From NCBI RefSeq assembly GCF_000966285.1, contig NZ_KQ031391.1, forward strand, positions 6,696,430-6,760,429: a DNA stretch of 64,000 nt, in the 5' to 3' direction. Source of the stretch: Pseudofrankia sp. DC12 (GTDB taxonomy: Bacteria; Actinomycetota; Actinomycetes; Frankiales; Frankiaceae). This document shows positions 35,801 to 44,293 of this stretch, piece after piece. The notes under the pieces were generated by a model that was not told where the DNA came from, made no database searches, and was given only the letters and a program-made list of their open reading frames with translations. The position numbers and the translations under genes are program-made. The stretch's first letter is position 1. Each line of letters begins with the position of its first letter.

Positions 35801-35918
35801 CAACCGGCACCTCGAAGTCCACGGCACCTACAGCTTCGTCCTACCAGACCTCCCGCCCGGAACGATCCGCGAACTGCGCGACCCCGACGCGCCCGACGAC
35901 GACGAAGGCGACGCGTGA
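32841..35918 (+). CDS. tnpA: Tn3-family transposase TnpA, intact
   Basis: The 1025-residue transposase has the usual N-terminal DNA-binding part (MPVEFLTDDEAAAYGRY, DUF4158-like) and the DDE catalytic core: first Asp in AAVDGMRFVVP, second in VTDTGSYSDVIFGLLELLG, Glu in NLQEGRHALARKI, followed by GALGLVLNCVVLWTTVYLD. Full length, no frameshift. TAGATT lies seven bases before the ATG, suggesting a leaderless mRNA. It is 127 bp inside its own terminal repeat, so this transposon may still be active, but its right end has been moved (see 61404-61441). Confidence 0.95.
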   Translation: MPVEFLTDDEAAAYGRYARVPSRADLDRVFFLDDDDRALVERHRGEHMRLGFSLQLVTVRWVGMFLEDPLDVPTAVLDFMAEQLGVADPSCVMKYTARAKTKFDHQWEIRRERGLKEFTTAEEELRAWVAARSWTSSDGPKAIFTDAAGWLRERDVLLPGLTTLTRLVAEVRDETNRRLWGVLEGLLTVGQRYVLDQLLEVPAGSRVSDLERWRKGPVPRGSGPAMIKALEQVAEVAGLGLAGLGAEGLVPPRRLAELARYGMSADASQIRRHGDGRRLATLLATVQYLEAKAVDDALELLDLLMTTELLNKAQSAADKETVRRHPKLARASARLAVAVAALFDSESWGGPDDEPRVAQVWEAIEAVVSRTELRAALVLVNDTVPPADADPDDWRAALAGRYTTVSAFLKMLPKVIEFGANAEGTAVLSAMRALPAVLAFRSRLPAPLVPARVIEPSVVNGPWKRLVFGQPAYEDGAVNRHAYTFCVLEQFYRHLKRRDIYADASTRWRNPQAQLLEGPAWDAVRGEVLTTLGLPDSPDALLAGHGQTLDGAYREVGGRLAGNAEVRVDDAGRIHLTGVKAVEEPPSLVDLRARTTAMLPRVELPEVILEVMAWEPSLAAAFTAVSGGRSRLEDLPTSIAACLAAHSLNVGYRPIAKKGIPALERSRLSHVFQNYFRPETLAPANAPLVGRQGGLDLARAWGGGLVAAVDGMRFVVPVPAAFARPNRKFFGSKRGMTWLNAMNDQGIGRGAKVVSGTVRDSLHMIDVIFGLDGGELPEIVVTDTGSYSDVIFGLLELLGISYRPALADLPDQKGWRISADADYGPLNTFARGKIDLERIRRNWEDILRVVASIYTGTVRAYDVVTMLQRDGHPTALGEAIAAYGRIFKSLHILAYIDTDETYRRDIKHIRNLQEGRHALARKICHGRKGELYHRYERGLENQLGALGLVLNCVVLWTTVYLDAAVHQLRAQGYPVREEDMARLSPFVNRHLEVHGTYSFVLPDLPPGTIRELRDPDAPDDDEGDA

Positions 35919-36018
35919 GCCGCCATCAGCGGCCAGCCCGATCGCGGGCGGCCAGGCTGGCGATGGCGTTCAAGCTCAGCGGCGGCCCACTCGTCGAGCG
36001 ACCCACGGAACGGTTCAC

Positions 36019-36489
36019 ATGATCGAGGTCGGGCTACGGCCTGCGATGCCCGCTGACAGCGAGTTCTGCTTCGCGCTGCACCGTGCCGCGATGGGCAGCT
36101 ATGTCGAGCAGATCTGGGGCTGGGACGGCGCCATCCAACGCGTCCACCACGAGCGAACCTTCGACCCGGAGCGGACCCAGATCATCATGGTGGACGGCCG
36201 CGACGCCGGCCTGCTCAGCGTCGAACGCCGTCCGGCAGAGACCTACCTGGGCCGAATCGAGATCCACCCCGACTACCAGGGGCAGGGCATCGGCAGCCGC
36301 CTCATCCAGGACCTCCTCGACGAGGCCGTGCGCCGCGGCCACCCCGTCACCCTCGACGTCCTGGCCATCAACCAGCAAGCGCACGCCCTCTACCGGCGGC
36401 TCGGCTTCCATGACGTCGCCCGGCACGGCGAGAACAACATCAAGATCAGAATGAGTTCCGCCCGACCCCGAGAAGAGCGGACGACGTAA
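36019..36489 (+). CDS. GNAT family N-acetyltransferase
   Basis: The 156-residue protein carries the GNAT core: beta4/motif A IEIHPDYQGQGIGSRLIQDLL (acetyl-CoA pyrophosphate loop QGQGIGS), then NQQAHALYRRLGFHDV (motif B). It begins LRPAMPADSEFCFALHRAAM. The substrate is unknown; it is probably a passenger of transposon A, 100 bp after the transposase. Confidence 0.85.
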   Translation: MIEVGLRPAMPADSEFCFALHRAAMGSYVEQIWGWDGAIQRVHHERTFDPERTQIIMVDGRDAGLLSVERRPAETYLGRIEIHPDYQGQGIGSRLIQDLLDEAVRRGHPVTLDVLAINQQAHALYRRLGFHDVARHGENNIKIRMSSARPREERTT

Positions 36490-36577
36490 GCGTGTCGGGC
36501 AGCGCGAGCCAAACGGCTATCGGCCGCTGTGAGCCGCCACGAGCGCGCCGGCTGGGTAGACCGGTCCTGGGTGATCT

Positions 36578-37096
36578 CTAGGGCCGGCCGCGCCCAACAT
36601 CTCCGCCTCGGTCCAGGCCTGCCCGCGCCAGCTGCCCCAGGCACACATCAAGCGGCTGCACGCGACCCCCGAGCGGCGCAGTGCCGTCCCACCAGGTGAC
36701 CGCGGCTATCTCCTCGTTGGGGATGAAAGGGCTGCCCGCGGCGGGGCGTCCGGCGTAGACCGCCGCGTACTCGGAACGCCGCTCGGGGCCCAGGGTGAAC
36801 CGCGCGAAGCCGGCGAAGAGCAGGTCGTCTACCTGGTAGCCGGCCTCCTCGCGCAGCTCGCGCACCGCCGCCTCCCGCGGTGTCTCGCCCGGGTCGATCA
36901 TCCCGCCGGGCAGCTCCCAGCACTGCCGACGGCGGTCGAACACCAGCAGCAGGCGGCCATCGTCGCTCCAAAGCACGACCAAAGACGCCGGCAGCGGGGC
37001 GTCGCGCAGGTCGGCGTCCTCGCCGACCTCGTGGAACGCCACCAGGAGGTTCCCGTCGTCGTCCGCGGCAAGGGGGGCCAGATCGCCATCGCTCAC
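36578..37096 (-). CDS. NUDIX hydrolase
   Basis: The 172-residue protein has a full Nudix box, GGMIDPGETPREAAVRELREEAGY, and the flanking SLVVLWSDDGRLLLVFDRR. It is an 8-oxo-dGTP or ADP-ribose type phosphohydrolase; specificity is not readable. The GTG at 37096 is the start used; upstream sequence in the frame is Arg/Pro-rich and not typical. Confidence 0.85.
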   Translation of the reverse strand: MSDGDLAPLAADDDGNLLVAFHEVGEDADLRDAPLPASLVVLWSDDGRLLLVFDRRRQCWELPGGMIDPGETPREAAVRELREEAGYQVDDLLFAGFARFTLGPERRSEYAAVYAGRPAAGSPFIPNEEIAAVTWWDGTAPLGGRVQPLDVCLGQLARAGLDRGGDVGRGRP

Positions 37097-37235
37097 GCGG
37101 GTCAGTATCGGACGGCTGGCAGGGCCACGTTGACCCTCCGGGGATCTTGTCGGCAAACGATCGTCTGCCGAGACTGCTCGACGCCGCCGCCACTGTGATC
37201 GTCAGCGGTACGTGTCGTGGTTCTGCATCGGGTTG

Positions 37236-37280
37236 CGGGAACTCCGCGACCCCGACGCCCCTGGCGAGGAGCACGGCTGA
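37236..37280 (+). pseudogene. C-terminal scrap of a Tn3-family transposase
   Basis: Fifteen codons read RELRDPDAPGEEHG and stop, clearly the same tail as RELRDPDAPDDDEGDA of the intact transposase but with about 20% base differences. It is therefore a trace of a second, diverged element of the same subfamily rather than a copy of this one. Confidence 0.5.
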
Positions 37281-37350
37281 CGGTCGGGCGAGCCGCCGGT
37301 TTACCCCGGGCTTTCTCCTTGGCGGGGGCCGTCGCCAAGGGCCTGACGGC

Positions 37351-38133
37351 TCAGCGGCGCCGGGCGAACCAGACCTCCTCGGCGGGCCAACGCTGGACCC
37401 ACTCGGGTGGGAACTCCGGAAAGTCGTTGTTGTTGGTGGCCGCGTCCGGCGGCACCTGAACCTCGATCAGGTCCTCCACGACTAGACCGCACGCGGCCAT
37501 GAGCCGGATCGACTCCCCGTGCGGCAGCGCGAACTGCCGGTACTCCCGGCCCGAGCCGCCGCGGCGTACCAGCTGGTGCAGTCCGAACAGGCTCTGTACC
37601 AGGCGATCGGTGGCCGGTCCGGCCTCCGGCATGCACAGGCGGGCCAGGGGAGAGTGGGTCAGGAACACCAGCCGGCCGCCAGGGCGCAGCAGCCGGGCCG
37701 CCTCCGGGATCCACCGGTAGGGATCGCACCAGACGGCCGCGCCGTACTCGTTGATCACCAGGTCTGCGCAGGCGTCAGCCAGCGGCACCTGCTCGGCGTC
37801 CCCGTGGACCAGCGGAAAGCGCAGCTCGAACTCGTCCCGCAGATGGCGTGCGGTGGCCAGCTGCCGGGCCGAGAAATCAACACCGACCGGGTGCGCGCCC
37901 CGACCGGCCAGCCACGCCGACACGTAGGCGCTACCGCAGCCCAGCTCGACCGTTGAGGCACCAGCCACGTCCGCCGGCAGGACCGGCAGCCGGGATTGAG
38001 GGACGCACCACATGCCCCAGAACGGTTCGCCCGCGGCCCAACGACGATGCGCGTACCGGTCGAACCAGGCCGACAGGTGCTCGTCCCACTGCCGCCGGTT
38101 GACCGGTACGTGACCGCCCGCCTCATCCGCCAT
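37351..38133 (-). CDS. Class I SAM-dependent methyltransferase
   Basis: The 260-residue protein has motif I TVELGCGSAYVSAWLAGRG, motif II VGVDFSARQLATARHL and LLRPGGRLVFLTHSPLARLC. The N-terminal NRRQWDEHLSAWFDRYAHRRWAAGEPFWGMW block is a known arrangement in actinobacterial methyltransferases. TATGAT seven bases before the ATG at 38133 indicates a leaderless start. Substrate unknown. Confidence 0.85.
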   Translation of the reverse strand: MADEAGGHVPVNRRQWDEHLSAWFDRYAHRRWAAGEPFWGMWCVPQSRLPVLPADVAGASTVELGCGSAYVSAWLAGRGAHPVGVDFSARQLATARHLRDEFELRFPLVHGDAEQVPLADACADLVINEYGAAVWCDPYRWIPEAARLLRPGGRLVFLTHSPLARLCMPEAGPATDRLVQSLFGLHQLVRRGGSGREYRQFALPHGESIRLMAACGLVVEDLIEVQVPPDAATNNNDFPEFPPEWVQRWPAEEVWFARRR

Positions 38134-38273
38134 ACCGATGATCATAAGACACGGCGAACACCGGTTGATCTTCGGTGAGGCCGCCGGCGTGACGCCCTGA
38201 CTGTGTTCGTTAGAGGATCCCCCAGCGAACACGCCGGCGCAGCCACCTACGTCCAGCACCACCAGGCCGAATG

Positions 38274-38326
38274 GCGTCTCATAAGACCCGTCCGGAAGTT
38301 GTCTCACTTGTCGGGGTCTGAGACGG
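38274..38326. repeat. Cluster of GTCTCA/TGAGAC motifs, probable mobile-element end
   Basis: GTCTCATAAGACCCG, GTTGTCTCACTTGTCGG and GGGTCTGAGACGG lie within 53 bp and form imperfect inverted repeats. The pattern looks like the end of an insertion sequence or a recombinase site, but no matching second end is seen in the window. Confidence 0.35.
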
Positions 38327-38367
38327 TGCCCTGCCGTTCCCGGACAACATCAACCACCTCCATCTCC

Positions 38368-38417
38368 TGATCGGGTGGATTCGGGGCAGCCCCGGCGACC
38401 GCAAATCCACCCGATCA
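38368..38417. terminator. Inverted repeat with 14-bp arms between convergent-end genes
   Basis: TGATCGGGTGGATT and AATCCACCCGATCA are perfectly complementary, separated by 22 bases. It lies about 145 bp beyond the stop of the leftward coiled-coil gene and may be its terminator or a protein-binding site. Confidence 0.45.
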
Positions 38418-38562
38418 TGAAAGCGGCTGGTCGCGGCCGCTGGCCAGGCGAAGCCGGGACTGGGGCGCCGGACGGGGCGCTGACTGGGCTGGCGGCGCGG
38501 ACCTCCACCAGGTTCGTGATCATCAGACGCGTGGGCGGGGGAGAGGGCGGGGGTGGCCGGAG

Positions 38563-39927
38563 TCAGGCGGTGGACTGGGCGAGCTGGGCGGCGAGCGCGT
38601 CGGCGTGGCGTTCGGCGCGCTCGGCCCGTGAGCGGGCGTCAGCGCGGGCCTCGGCCAGCACCGCCATCCGTTCCTCGGCCGCCGCCCGGTCGGCCTCCCG
38701 CGCCGCCGCCGCCTCGGCCCGGATCCGGGCGACCTCCGTATCCGCCGCGGCCCGCACCCGGGCCAGCTCATCCCGGACCCGGCCGAGCTCGTCGGCGGTC
38801 TCCCGGCGCAGCCGGTCGGCCTCGGCCGCCGCGTCCACCCGGACCCGGTCGAGCGCGGACGCGGCACCGGCCCGGTCCGCCGACGCCGCCTCCCGCAACG
38901 CCGCCAGCTCGGCGCGCAGCTCCGCCTGCGCCTCGGCCGCCGACGCGGCGTCACGGCGGGCACCACCAAGCTCGGCGTTCGCCGCGGCCAGCTGGCCGCG
39001 CAGCGTCGCCATCTCCCGTTCCGCCGTGGCCCGGATCGTCGCCAGCCGGGCCGCGGCGTCCGCCCGCGCCGACTCGGCCCGCTCGTCGGCCTCGGCCCGC
39101 GCGGTCGCGACCTCCGCCCGGGCCTGAGCCCTGGCCGTCTCGACCTCCGCCGACGCCTGGGCGCGGACCTGGGCGATCTCCTCGGCGCCCCGGCGCTCGG
39201 CGTCCCCCGCCGCCTCCCGGGCGACGAGCGCCGCGGCGTCGGCCTCGGCCAGGCGCCGTTCCAGCTCGTCGAGCGCGGCGGTCGCCTCCGCGGTGACCGC
39301 CTCCGCGTCCGCCCGCGCCGCGGTCTGCTCCCGGGCCGCCGCCTCGGCGCGGACCGCCCGGGAGGTCGCCTCACCCACCCGCCGGGCCGCGTCCGCCTCG
39401 GCCGCCTCGACCTGCGTCTCGGCCGCGCCGACGTCACCCAGCCGGCCCAGGGCCGCCGTGAACGCCTCCAGCGTCCGGCCGAGATCGGCGGCCAGCGTCC
39501 CGACGTGGGCGGCCAGCTCGTCGGCGCGCAACCGGGCGACCGCCACCGGGCGGGTCTCGGCCCGTGCGCCGGTGCGGCCGGCTGGAACACCGCTCCCGCC
39601 GCCGGCTCGCCGCGGACCGTCGCCCGTGGCCGGACCGCCACCGGTGGCGGTCAGGGCGGCGAGCTCGCGGCGGCGCCGGTAGGCCGACAGCCGGGTGTGC
39701 GCCGGGTCGTCGCAGTACGCCGGAGGCCGGCCAGGCCCGTCCGCGGCCGCGCACGGCCGCCCGCAGCCCGGATAGCCGCAGACCACGCCCGCGACCTGGT
39801 CCGGCACCGGCCTGAGATCAACGAGACGGCCGGCGTCGTCGGTGACGCCGGCCGCCTGACCGATCTCTCCCCCGACGTTCGCTACCAAATCTCCGCCGTT
39901 GTCCCGTGTCGCCGCGGCATCCGTCAC
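38563..39927 (-). CDS. Cys/His-domain plus long coiled-coil protein (plasmid/KfrA-like context)
   Basis: The 454-residue protein has a small Cys/His cluster near residue 50 (CGYPGCGRPC ... AYCDDPAHTR), a short Arg-rich helix (SAYRRRRELAAL) and then about 300 residues of almost uninterrupted heptads rich in Ala, Glu and Arg. The KfrA-like shape and three phased repeats upstream suggest a DNA-binding, possibly self-regulating structural protein. Such proteins are common on actinobacterial plasmids and islands. GGAGGGGG precedes the GTG. Confidence 0.7.
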   Translation of the reverse strand: MTDAAATRDNGGDLVANVGGEIGQAAGVTDDAGRLVDLRPVPDQVAGVVCGYPGCGRPCAAADGPGRPPAYCDDPAHTRLSAYRRRRELAALTATGGGPATGDGPRRAGGGSGVPAGRTGARAETRPVAVARLRADELAAHVGTLAADLGRTLEAFTAALGRLGDVGAAETQVEAAEADAARRVGEATSRAVRAEAAAREQTAARADAEAVTAEATAALDELERRLAEADAAALVAREAAGDAERRGAEEIAQVRAQASAEVETARAQARAEVATARAEADERAESARADAAARLATIRATAEREMATLRGQLAAANAELGGARRDAASAAEAQAELRAELAALREAASADRAGAASALDRVRVDAAAEADRLRRETADELGRVRDELARVRAAADTEVARIRAEAAAAREADRAAAEERMAVLAEARADARSRAERAERHADALAAQLAQSTA

Positions 39928-39972
39928 TACGCCCCCTCCACTCGATTCCGTAACGTCCAGAACGTAGCAGAG

Positions 39973-40014
39973 ACGAAACGTAACGACGCAACGAAACACC
40001 AGGTACCACGAAAC
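39973..40014. promoter_or_regulatory. Three phased ACGAAAC repeats (iteron-like)
   Basis: ACGAAAC occurs at 39973-39979, 39991-39997 and 40008-40014, with 18- and 17-bp spacing, in an unusually AT-rich 100-bp stretch directly upstream of the coiled-coil gene. This is the pattern of an operator array or plasmid iterons. Confidence 0.4.
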
Positions 40015-40087
40015 GAAAATCCTGACGCTCGATAAGCTTCACTTCTCGAGAGTTAGAAATTGGGGGAGTGGGGCCGTTCGCCAAAGG

Positions 40088-40699
40088 TCATCGGCTGGCG
40101 CGTTGGAGGTACGCCAGCGCACGCGCGAGCAGATCCGAACTGATGGTCTCGGCTGCGGGGGCGATGCGGGTGTTGCAGGTTGCGCACAGAAGGCCACGGA
40201 CCCGCCCGACCCTGTGATCATGATCCACATGTACCTGGTGCACGGGTAGTGCCGTCAGATCGACGTCGCAGACCGCGCAAAGGCCACGCTGCGACGTCAG
40301 TAGATCGGCGTAGGCCTCGGGCGTGAGGCCGTACGTCCGGAGCCAGTGGTCGCGGCGGATCCGCGCCAGCCCGTTCTCTTCTCGATACCGCTGGCGCGTT
40401 TGAGTCTTGGTGCAGTCCAGGCAGTCCGTTCGCCAGCGGTCGGAGGTCACCTGCCGGTAGGCGACGCGTGGCTTGCGTTGCCCGCACTTGACGCATGTGA
40501 GCAGGTCGGACGCGCTGGGTGGTGTGGCCTCGCAGGCCCTGCACTGGGCGCTGCCCGATCGTCGCGCGGTTCGCGGTCGCGCGAAGGCCGACTCCGCCAA
40601 CTCGTGGTTGCACCGCGCGCATTGCCGCGGAATGCCGATCAGGGCGTCTCGTGCGGCCTGACCTGTGTCTCGGCTCACAGCGACACTGTCATTGGACAT
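40088..40699 (-). CDS. Endonuclease VII-like HNH nuclease
   Basis: The 203-residue protein has three zinc-ribbon pairs (CARCNHEL, CRACEAT, CVKCGQRKP with CLDCTKTQ) followed by the recombination endonuclease VII core: YADLLTSQRGLCAVCDVDL, VDHDHRVGRVRGLLCATCN and the closing helix. Enzymes of this fold cut branched or recombining DNA and are phage- or mobile-element-borne. ATG at 40699. Confidence 0.85.
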   Translation of the reverse strand: MSNDSVAVSRDTGQAARDALIGIPRQCARCNHELAESAFARPRTARRSGSAQCRACEATPPSASDLLTCVKCGQRKPRVAYRQVTSDRWRTDCLDCTKTQTRQRYREENGLARIRRDHWLRTYGLTPEAYADLLTSQRGLCAVCDVDLTALPVHQVHVDHDHRVGRVRGLLCATCNTRIAPAAETISSDLLARALAYLQRASR

Positions 40700-40755
40700 G
40701 TACCGATCTTGCCGCAATTCACTACAAAACCCCTACGCGGGGCGGGAGTCCCGGC

Positions 40756-40793
40756 GGGGTCGCCGTAGCATCCGCCGAAAATCGGGCGGATGT
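40756..40793 (+). repeat. Tn3-type terminal repeat of a decayed transposon D
   Basis: It begins GGGGTCGCCGTAGCATCCGC and continues through CGAAAATCGGGCGGATGT; GGGG is outermost and the interior lies to the right, where a transposase tail is found on the minus strand, as in normal Tn3 elements. It shares 31 bases with the orphan end at 6116-6146. Confidence 0.55.
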
Positions 40794-40990
40794 GGCTGAC
40801 CAGCGCCGATCCGGCCAGGAGACTGCGCTGAGAGCGTCGAGGTCGTTGGCGGTCAAGGGTTCTTGTGCCAAGGGAGGTTGGGGTCGGCAAGAGTACGCCC
40901 TTGCCGAAGAAGATGACGCTGTTGGCGCGGTTCCAGGACTCGACACGGCACCAGGCGAATTCTTGCGTTCGTTCGAACCAGGACCGATGA
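40794..40990 (-). pseudogene. Tn3-family transposase remnant (transposon D)
   Basis: The best-preserved part is WFERTQEFAWCRVESWNRANSVIFFGKG (40897-40980), a signature of the C-terminal third of Tn3 transposases of another subgroup. The following DQE block is scrambled; a late SALV motif survives just before the terminal repeat. Only debris remains. Confidence 0.55.
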
Positions 40991-41063
40991 GTCTCGTGGG
41001 ATCCAGGCGTCCAAGTGATCGTGAGTGTCCGCAAGATGCGCTGGGCAGCAGGAGGATCAGGCC

Positions 41064-41689
41064 ATGAACCCGACGGCACGCCAGATGTTCGAGCTGGTCG
41101 AGCCGATCGGTGTCATCCCCTACGCGGCCGACGAGCCCAATGGGCTGCGTGCAGGCGTTGCGGCGGATCCTCGGCGATCACGCCGACGCGCCCGCCTTCG
41201 CACGGGCCGCCGACCTGTTGCTGCGGGCTGCGCCCAGCGCACCGGTCGAGGGCCGGCCCATGTACGCCGCGCTGCGCGCGCTCCCGATCCCCGAGGACGT
41301 GGTCGCCCGCCTCTTCCATGCGGCTTCCCTGCTGCGCGAGCACCGCGGCGACGGGCACATCACCGCCCTCATGACCGAAGGTGGCGGCGGCCTGGAGGCT
41401 CACGTCCTGCACGCCCTCGACGTGGGCATCCCGCCGAGAAGTTTGGACGGATCCACCACCTCCCCCCTACCCAGCTCGCCGCCGTGATCGACGGGATGCG
41501 CGACCGCAACCTGATCGCAGATGACGTCTGGCTCAGCGAAACGGGCCGCGCCACCAAGCAGCGGGTCGAGGCGCTCACCGACCACCTCGCCGCCAAGCCG
41601 TACGAAAGCCTCGGGCTCGACGAGCTCCACGAGCTCGTGACCCCCTCGAACCGCTCGCCACACTGCTACTCGCCGACCAGGACTGGTAG
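41064..41689 (+). pseudogene. SCO6745-family protein, three lesions
   Basis: The start MNPTARQMFELVEPIGVIPYAADEPN is typical of this helical actinobacterial family. Then an internal deletion of about 70 residues joins to ALRRILGDHADAPAFARAAD in another frame. A one-base loss near 41435 moves the end (KFGRIHHLPPTQLAAVIDGM) to a third frame, and another near 41645 affects the closing LEPLATLLLADQDW. A GGAGGATC ribosome-binding site still precedes the ATG. The gene is dead. Confidence 0.7.
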
Positions 41690-41946
41690 ACGGAACCCGG
41701 CCGCTCGGAGCAGGCCGCCGGTGTGCTTGACCCGGTGTGCAGGTGAGAAACACGTGTCACCAGGGGCACTTCGTATTGCCGCCACGACGCGCGGCCGCCC
41801 AGGCGGCCGGGGCCTGGCAGGCCGCCTCCCGGGCTGTTCAACCTGCTGTGGGCCGCGGTCGTCGTCATCGTGATCGTCCGCCCCGGCTCGTCGACCGGAG
41901 TCTGACTCGCCGCGGACTCTCACGGGCGCCGGCGAGGCCGCCACCG

Positions 41947-43095
41947 TCAGGTGGTCCGATGATCGGCGAAGAAGTTCGCGTTCTGCACCTTGAACTCCGC
42001 GTTGAACTCGTGCGCGCCGATCGTGGCGAGCGTCTCCGCGTGGACGGCGATTCGCTGGCCGGGGGTGAGGACTGTGGGTAGGACAACGCCGCTGGTGAGC
42101 TTGTCGGCGCCGTCTCCCCTGAGGTTCTTGGGCAGGGAGACGGCCAGCGTACCGGCGGAGTCGATCAGCCCGGCCTGCCGGTAGGCGGCGACGACCGCCG
42201 CCGCCGTCGCCTCGGTGACGCCTGGGACGCGTAGCTAGCGCACGGGGGTCACGGCCCGTTGGATGACCTCGTGCAGCTCGGTGGGGATCCCGGTGTGGGC
42301 GATCGCGGCCAGGTCGGCCTTCTCCTTGGCGGGGTCGGTGACGGTGTCGTTGACCCCGACCACCATGAAGGTGGGGACCCGCAGCCCGCCGAGCCGGTCG
42401 ACCGCCTTCGTGGGGCCGGCCATGTACAGGGCTACCCCGCTGATCGGGACACCGGCCGAGCTCTCGGCGGCGGCCCACAGCGCGGCGAACGCGCTCCCGT
42501 TGGACATGCCGAGTCCGTAGGTGGGCGTGCCTGCGTCGACGGCCGTGGTATCGAGCACGTGCCGGCGGAGCCGGTCCATCCGAGCCAGGTCGGGATTGGA
42601 GGTCATCGACGGGCCGTCCACGTTCCAGCGTCGTTCGCCGGAACGCTCGGTGCTCTCCGTCGCGACGTAACCGAAGCCTCTGCCGATCATGTCGTTGAGG
42701 ACGTCGGCGTTCTCGATCTTGACTGCGAAGTCGGCGCTGCCACCGGAGCCGTGGAAGAGGTAGATGATCCCGGTGGGGTGCGCGGGAATGTAGGAGTAGG
42801 TGGCGAAGCCCTCGAAGCTTCCCTGGGCAGGTGGCTCGACCGGATACACCGGCTGCGTCGACACCCCGGCAGCCGGGTCGACGCTCGCCGCCGCTGCGAC
42901 GGGCGTGCCGGCCGGGGACAGCCCGCCGGCGCTCGGCGAGGTGACGGCCGGTCCCGTCCCGCGGGTGGTCCCGGCTGCCCGACAACCGGCCAGCAGCATG
43001 GCGGCGACCAGCGCTATTCCGATCACCGTCCCGGTCGACCACCGGACCGCGCTCGTTCTCGGCGTGCGCGAGCTTCGCGCTGCAGGTGCGTTCAC
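41947..43095 (-). pseudogene. Alpha/beta-hydrolase-like lipoprotein with internal amber codon
   Basis: The N-terminus has a signal peptide with lipobox MLLAGC. The body shows IIYLFHGSGGSADFA (oxyanion loop), YGLGMSNGSAFAAL (GxSxG-like nucleophile elbow, MSNGS) and VPTFMVVGVNDTVTD (acid region), as in exported esterase/depolymerase-like hydrolases. At 42235-42237 a TAG interrupts the frame (R-stop-LRVPGVTEA); the same frame then runs another 95 sensible residues to a TGA at 41947. One nonsense mutation in an otherwise intact gene of about 382 codons. The start is uncertain (GTG 43095). Confidence 0.65.
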
Positions 43096-43236
43096 AGCAG
43101 CGAGGATGCCAACCAGCCGCCAACCACTGGGCAAGAGAACCATCAGGTTTCGGTAAGACGGGCGGACCACGGCGGCGCGTCGTCAACCAGCTCGCGTGGC
43201 TGTGGTCGGTGGATCAGGGCGTCCTATCCTGTCCGG

Positions 43237-44043
43237 ATGCAGGAATCCACGGCGGGTCACGAACGTCCGGTGCGCGGCTTCGAGCTGATCTGCGAGATCG
43301 AGCCGCCGACCCGGCCGGACCTGACCCACGCCCGCCACCAGATCGGCGTCCTGAGCCCCGTCACCGACGCGTTCCTGATCCCCGACAACCACATCGGACG
43401 CGCGACGGTGTCGAGCATCGCCGTCGCCCACGAGGTGGCGACGATGGGGGGACGCAGCATCGCCTGCGTGAACTCCCGCGACCGTAACCTGCTCGGCTTC
43501 CGCCGCGACCTGCTCACCGCCGCGGCCTATGGCGTCGAGGAGTTCCTGTTCGTCCACGGCGACAAACCCACCGCCGGGAACCGGACCAGCGACCTGACCG
43601 TCCGCGCGATGATCGACGAGGCCCGCGCGGCCAGCGAGGACCTGGTCTTCGCGGACAGGCCGGCGTTCCGGGTCGGCGCCGCGGCCGGCCTACGTCCACT
43701 GCCCACCTGGAAACGAGCGGCCGACTTCCTGTTCGTACAGGTCAGCTACTCGGTGGACGCCCTGCTGCGCTGGCGCGACGCCCATCCGGTCGAACTGCCG
43801 GTCTACGCCGGCGTCATGGTCCTCGCGAGCGCCGGGATGGCCCGCCGTCTCGCCGCGGCCATCCCCGACATCGACATCCCCGAGGACCTCGTCCAGGCAG
43901 TCGAACGCGACCAGGCGGCCGGGGTCGAAGCGGCCTGCGCCCAGGTGCTACGGCTGCGCGACAGCGGCGCCTTCGCTGGTGTGCACCTCGTCCCGGTCAG
44001 CCGCTACCGCCAGGTCGCCACCCGACTCGAGGACCTTCTCTGA
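43237..44043 (+). CDS. Methylenetetrahydrofolate reductase family protein
   Basis: The 268-residue TIM-barrel protein belongs to the MetF/MTHFR family: FELICEIEPPTRPDL at the start (Glu that opens MetF), IACVNSRDRNLLGFRRDL, then EEFLFVHGDKPTAGNRTSDLTV and FLFVQVSYSVDALLRW. It is slightly short for MetF and may act in a specialised one-carbon step instead of housekeeping. TATCCT six bases before the ATG marks a leaderless start. A partial duplicate lies at 45.4-45.9 kb. Confidence 0.8.
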   Translation: MQESTAGHERPVRGFELICEIEPPTRPDLTHARHQIGVLSPVTDAFLIPDNHIGRATVSSIAVAHEVATMGGRSIACVNSRDRNLLGFRRDLLTAAAYGVEEFLFVHGDKPTAGNRTSDLTVRAMIDEARAASEDLVFADRPAFRVGAAAGLRPLPTWKRAADFLFVQVSYSVDALLRWRDAHPVELPVYAGVMVLASAGMARRLAAAIPDIDIPEDLVQAVERDQAAGVEAACAQVLRLRDSGAFAGVHLVPVSRYRQVATRLEDLL

Positions 44044-44059
44044 CCGCCCGGGCCGGTTC

Positions 44060-44293
44060 TCAGTGGTAGGCGCGGGCCTGGAGGGTGAACAGTTCGGCGT
44101 AGAGCCCGGCGGCGGTCATGAGCTCGTGGTGGGTGCCGTGTTCGGTGAGCTGGCCACGGTCGAGAACGCCGATGAGGTCCGCCATTCCCACCGTGGAGAA
44201 GCGGTGGGAGATGAGCACGGTGACGCCACCGTTCTCCTGTCCTGCCCGCCCGGCCGAGGACGCGTAGCGTTCGAACACGGCCCCGGGGATCAA
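44060..44293 (-). pseudogene. C-terminal fragment of an ABC exporter (fused permease-ATPase)
   Basis: About 75 residues survive: FERYASSAGRAG, TVLISHRFSTVGMADLIGVLD (H-loop) and LYAELFTLQARAY, the usual end of an exporter ATPase. Everything upstream (membrane domain, Walker A and B) is missing at a junction near 44293. Confidence 0.75.

Noticed and set aside
33642..35822. 726-codon minus-strand frame
   Set aside because: Antisense to the intact Tn3 transposase and without motifs.
37236..37280. Transposase tail as evidence for a second copy of transposon A made by the inversion
   Set aside because: The scrap differs from the intact gene by about one base in five, too much for a product of the same event.
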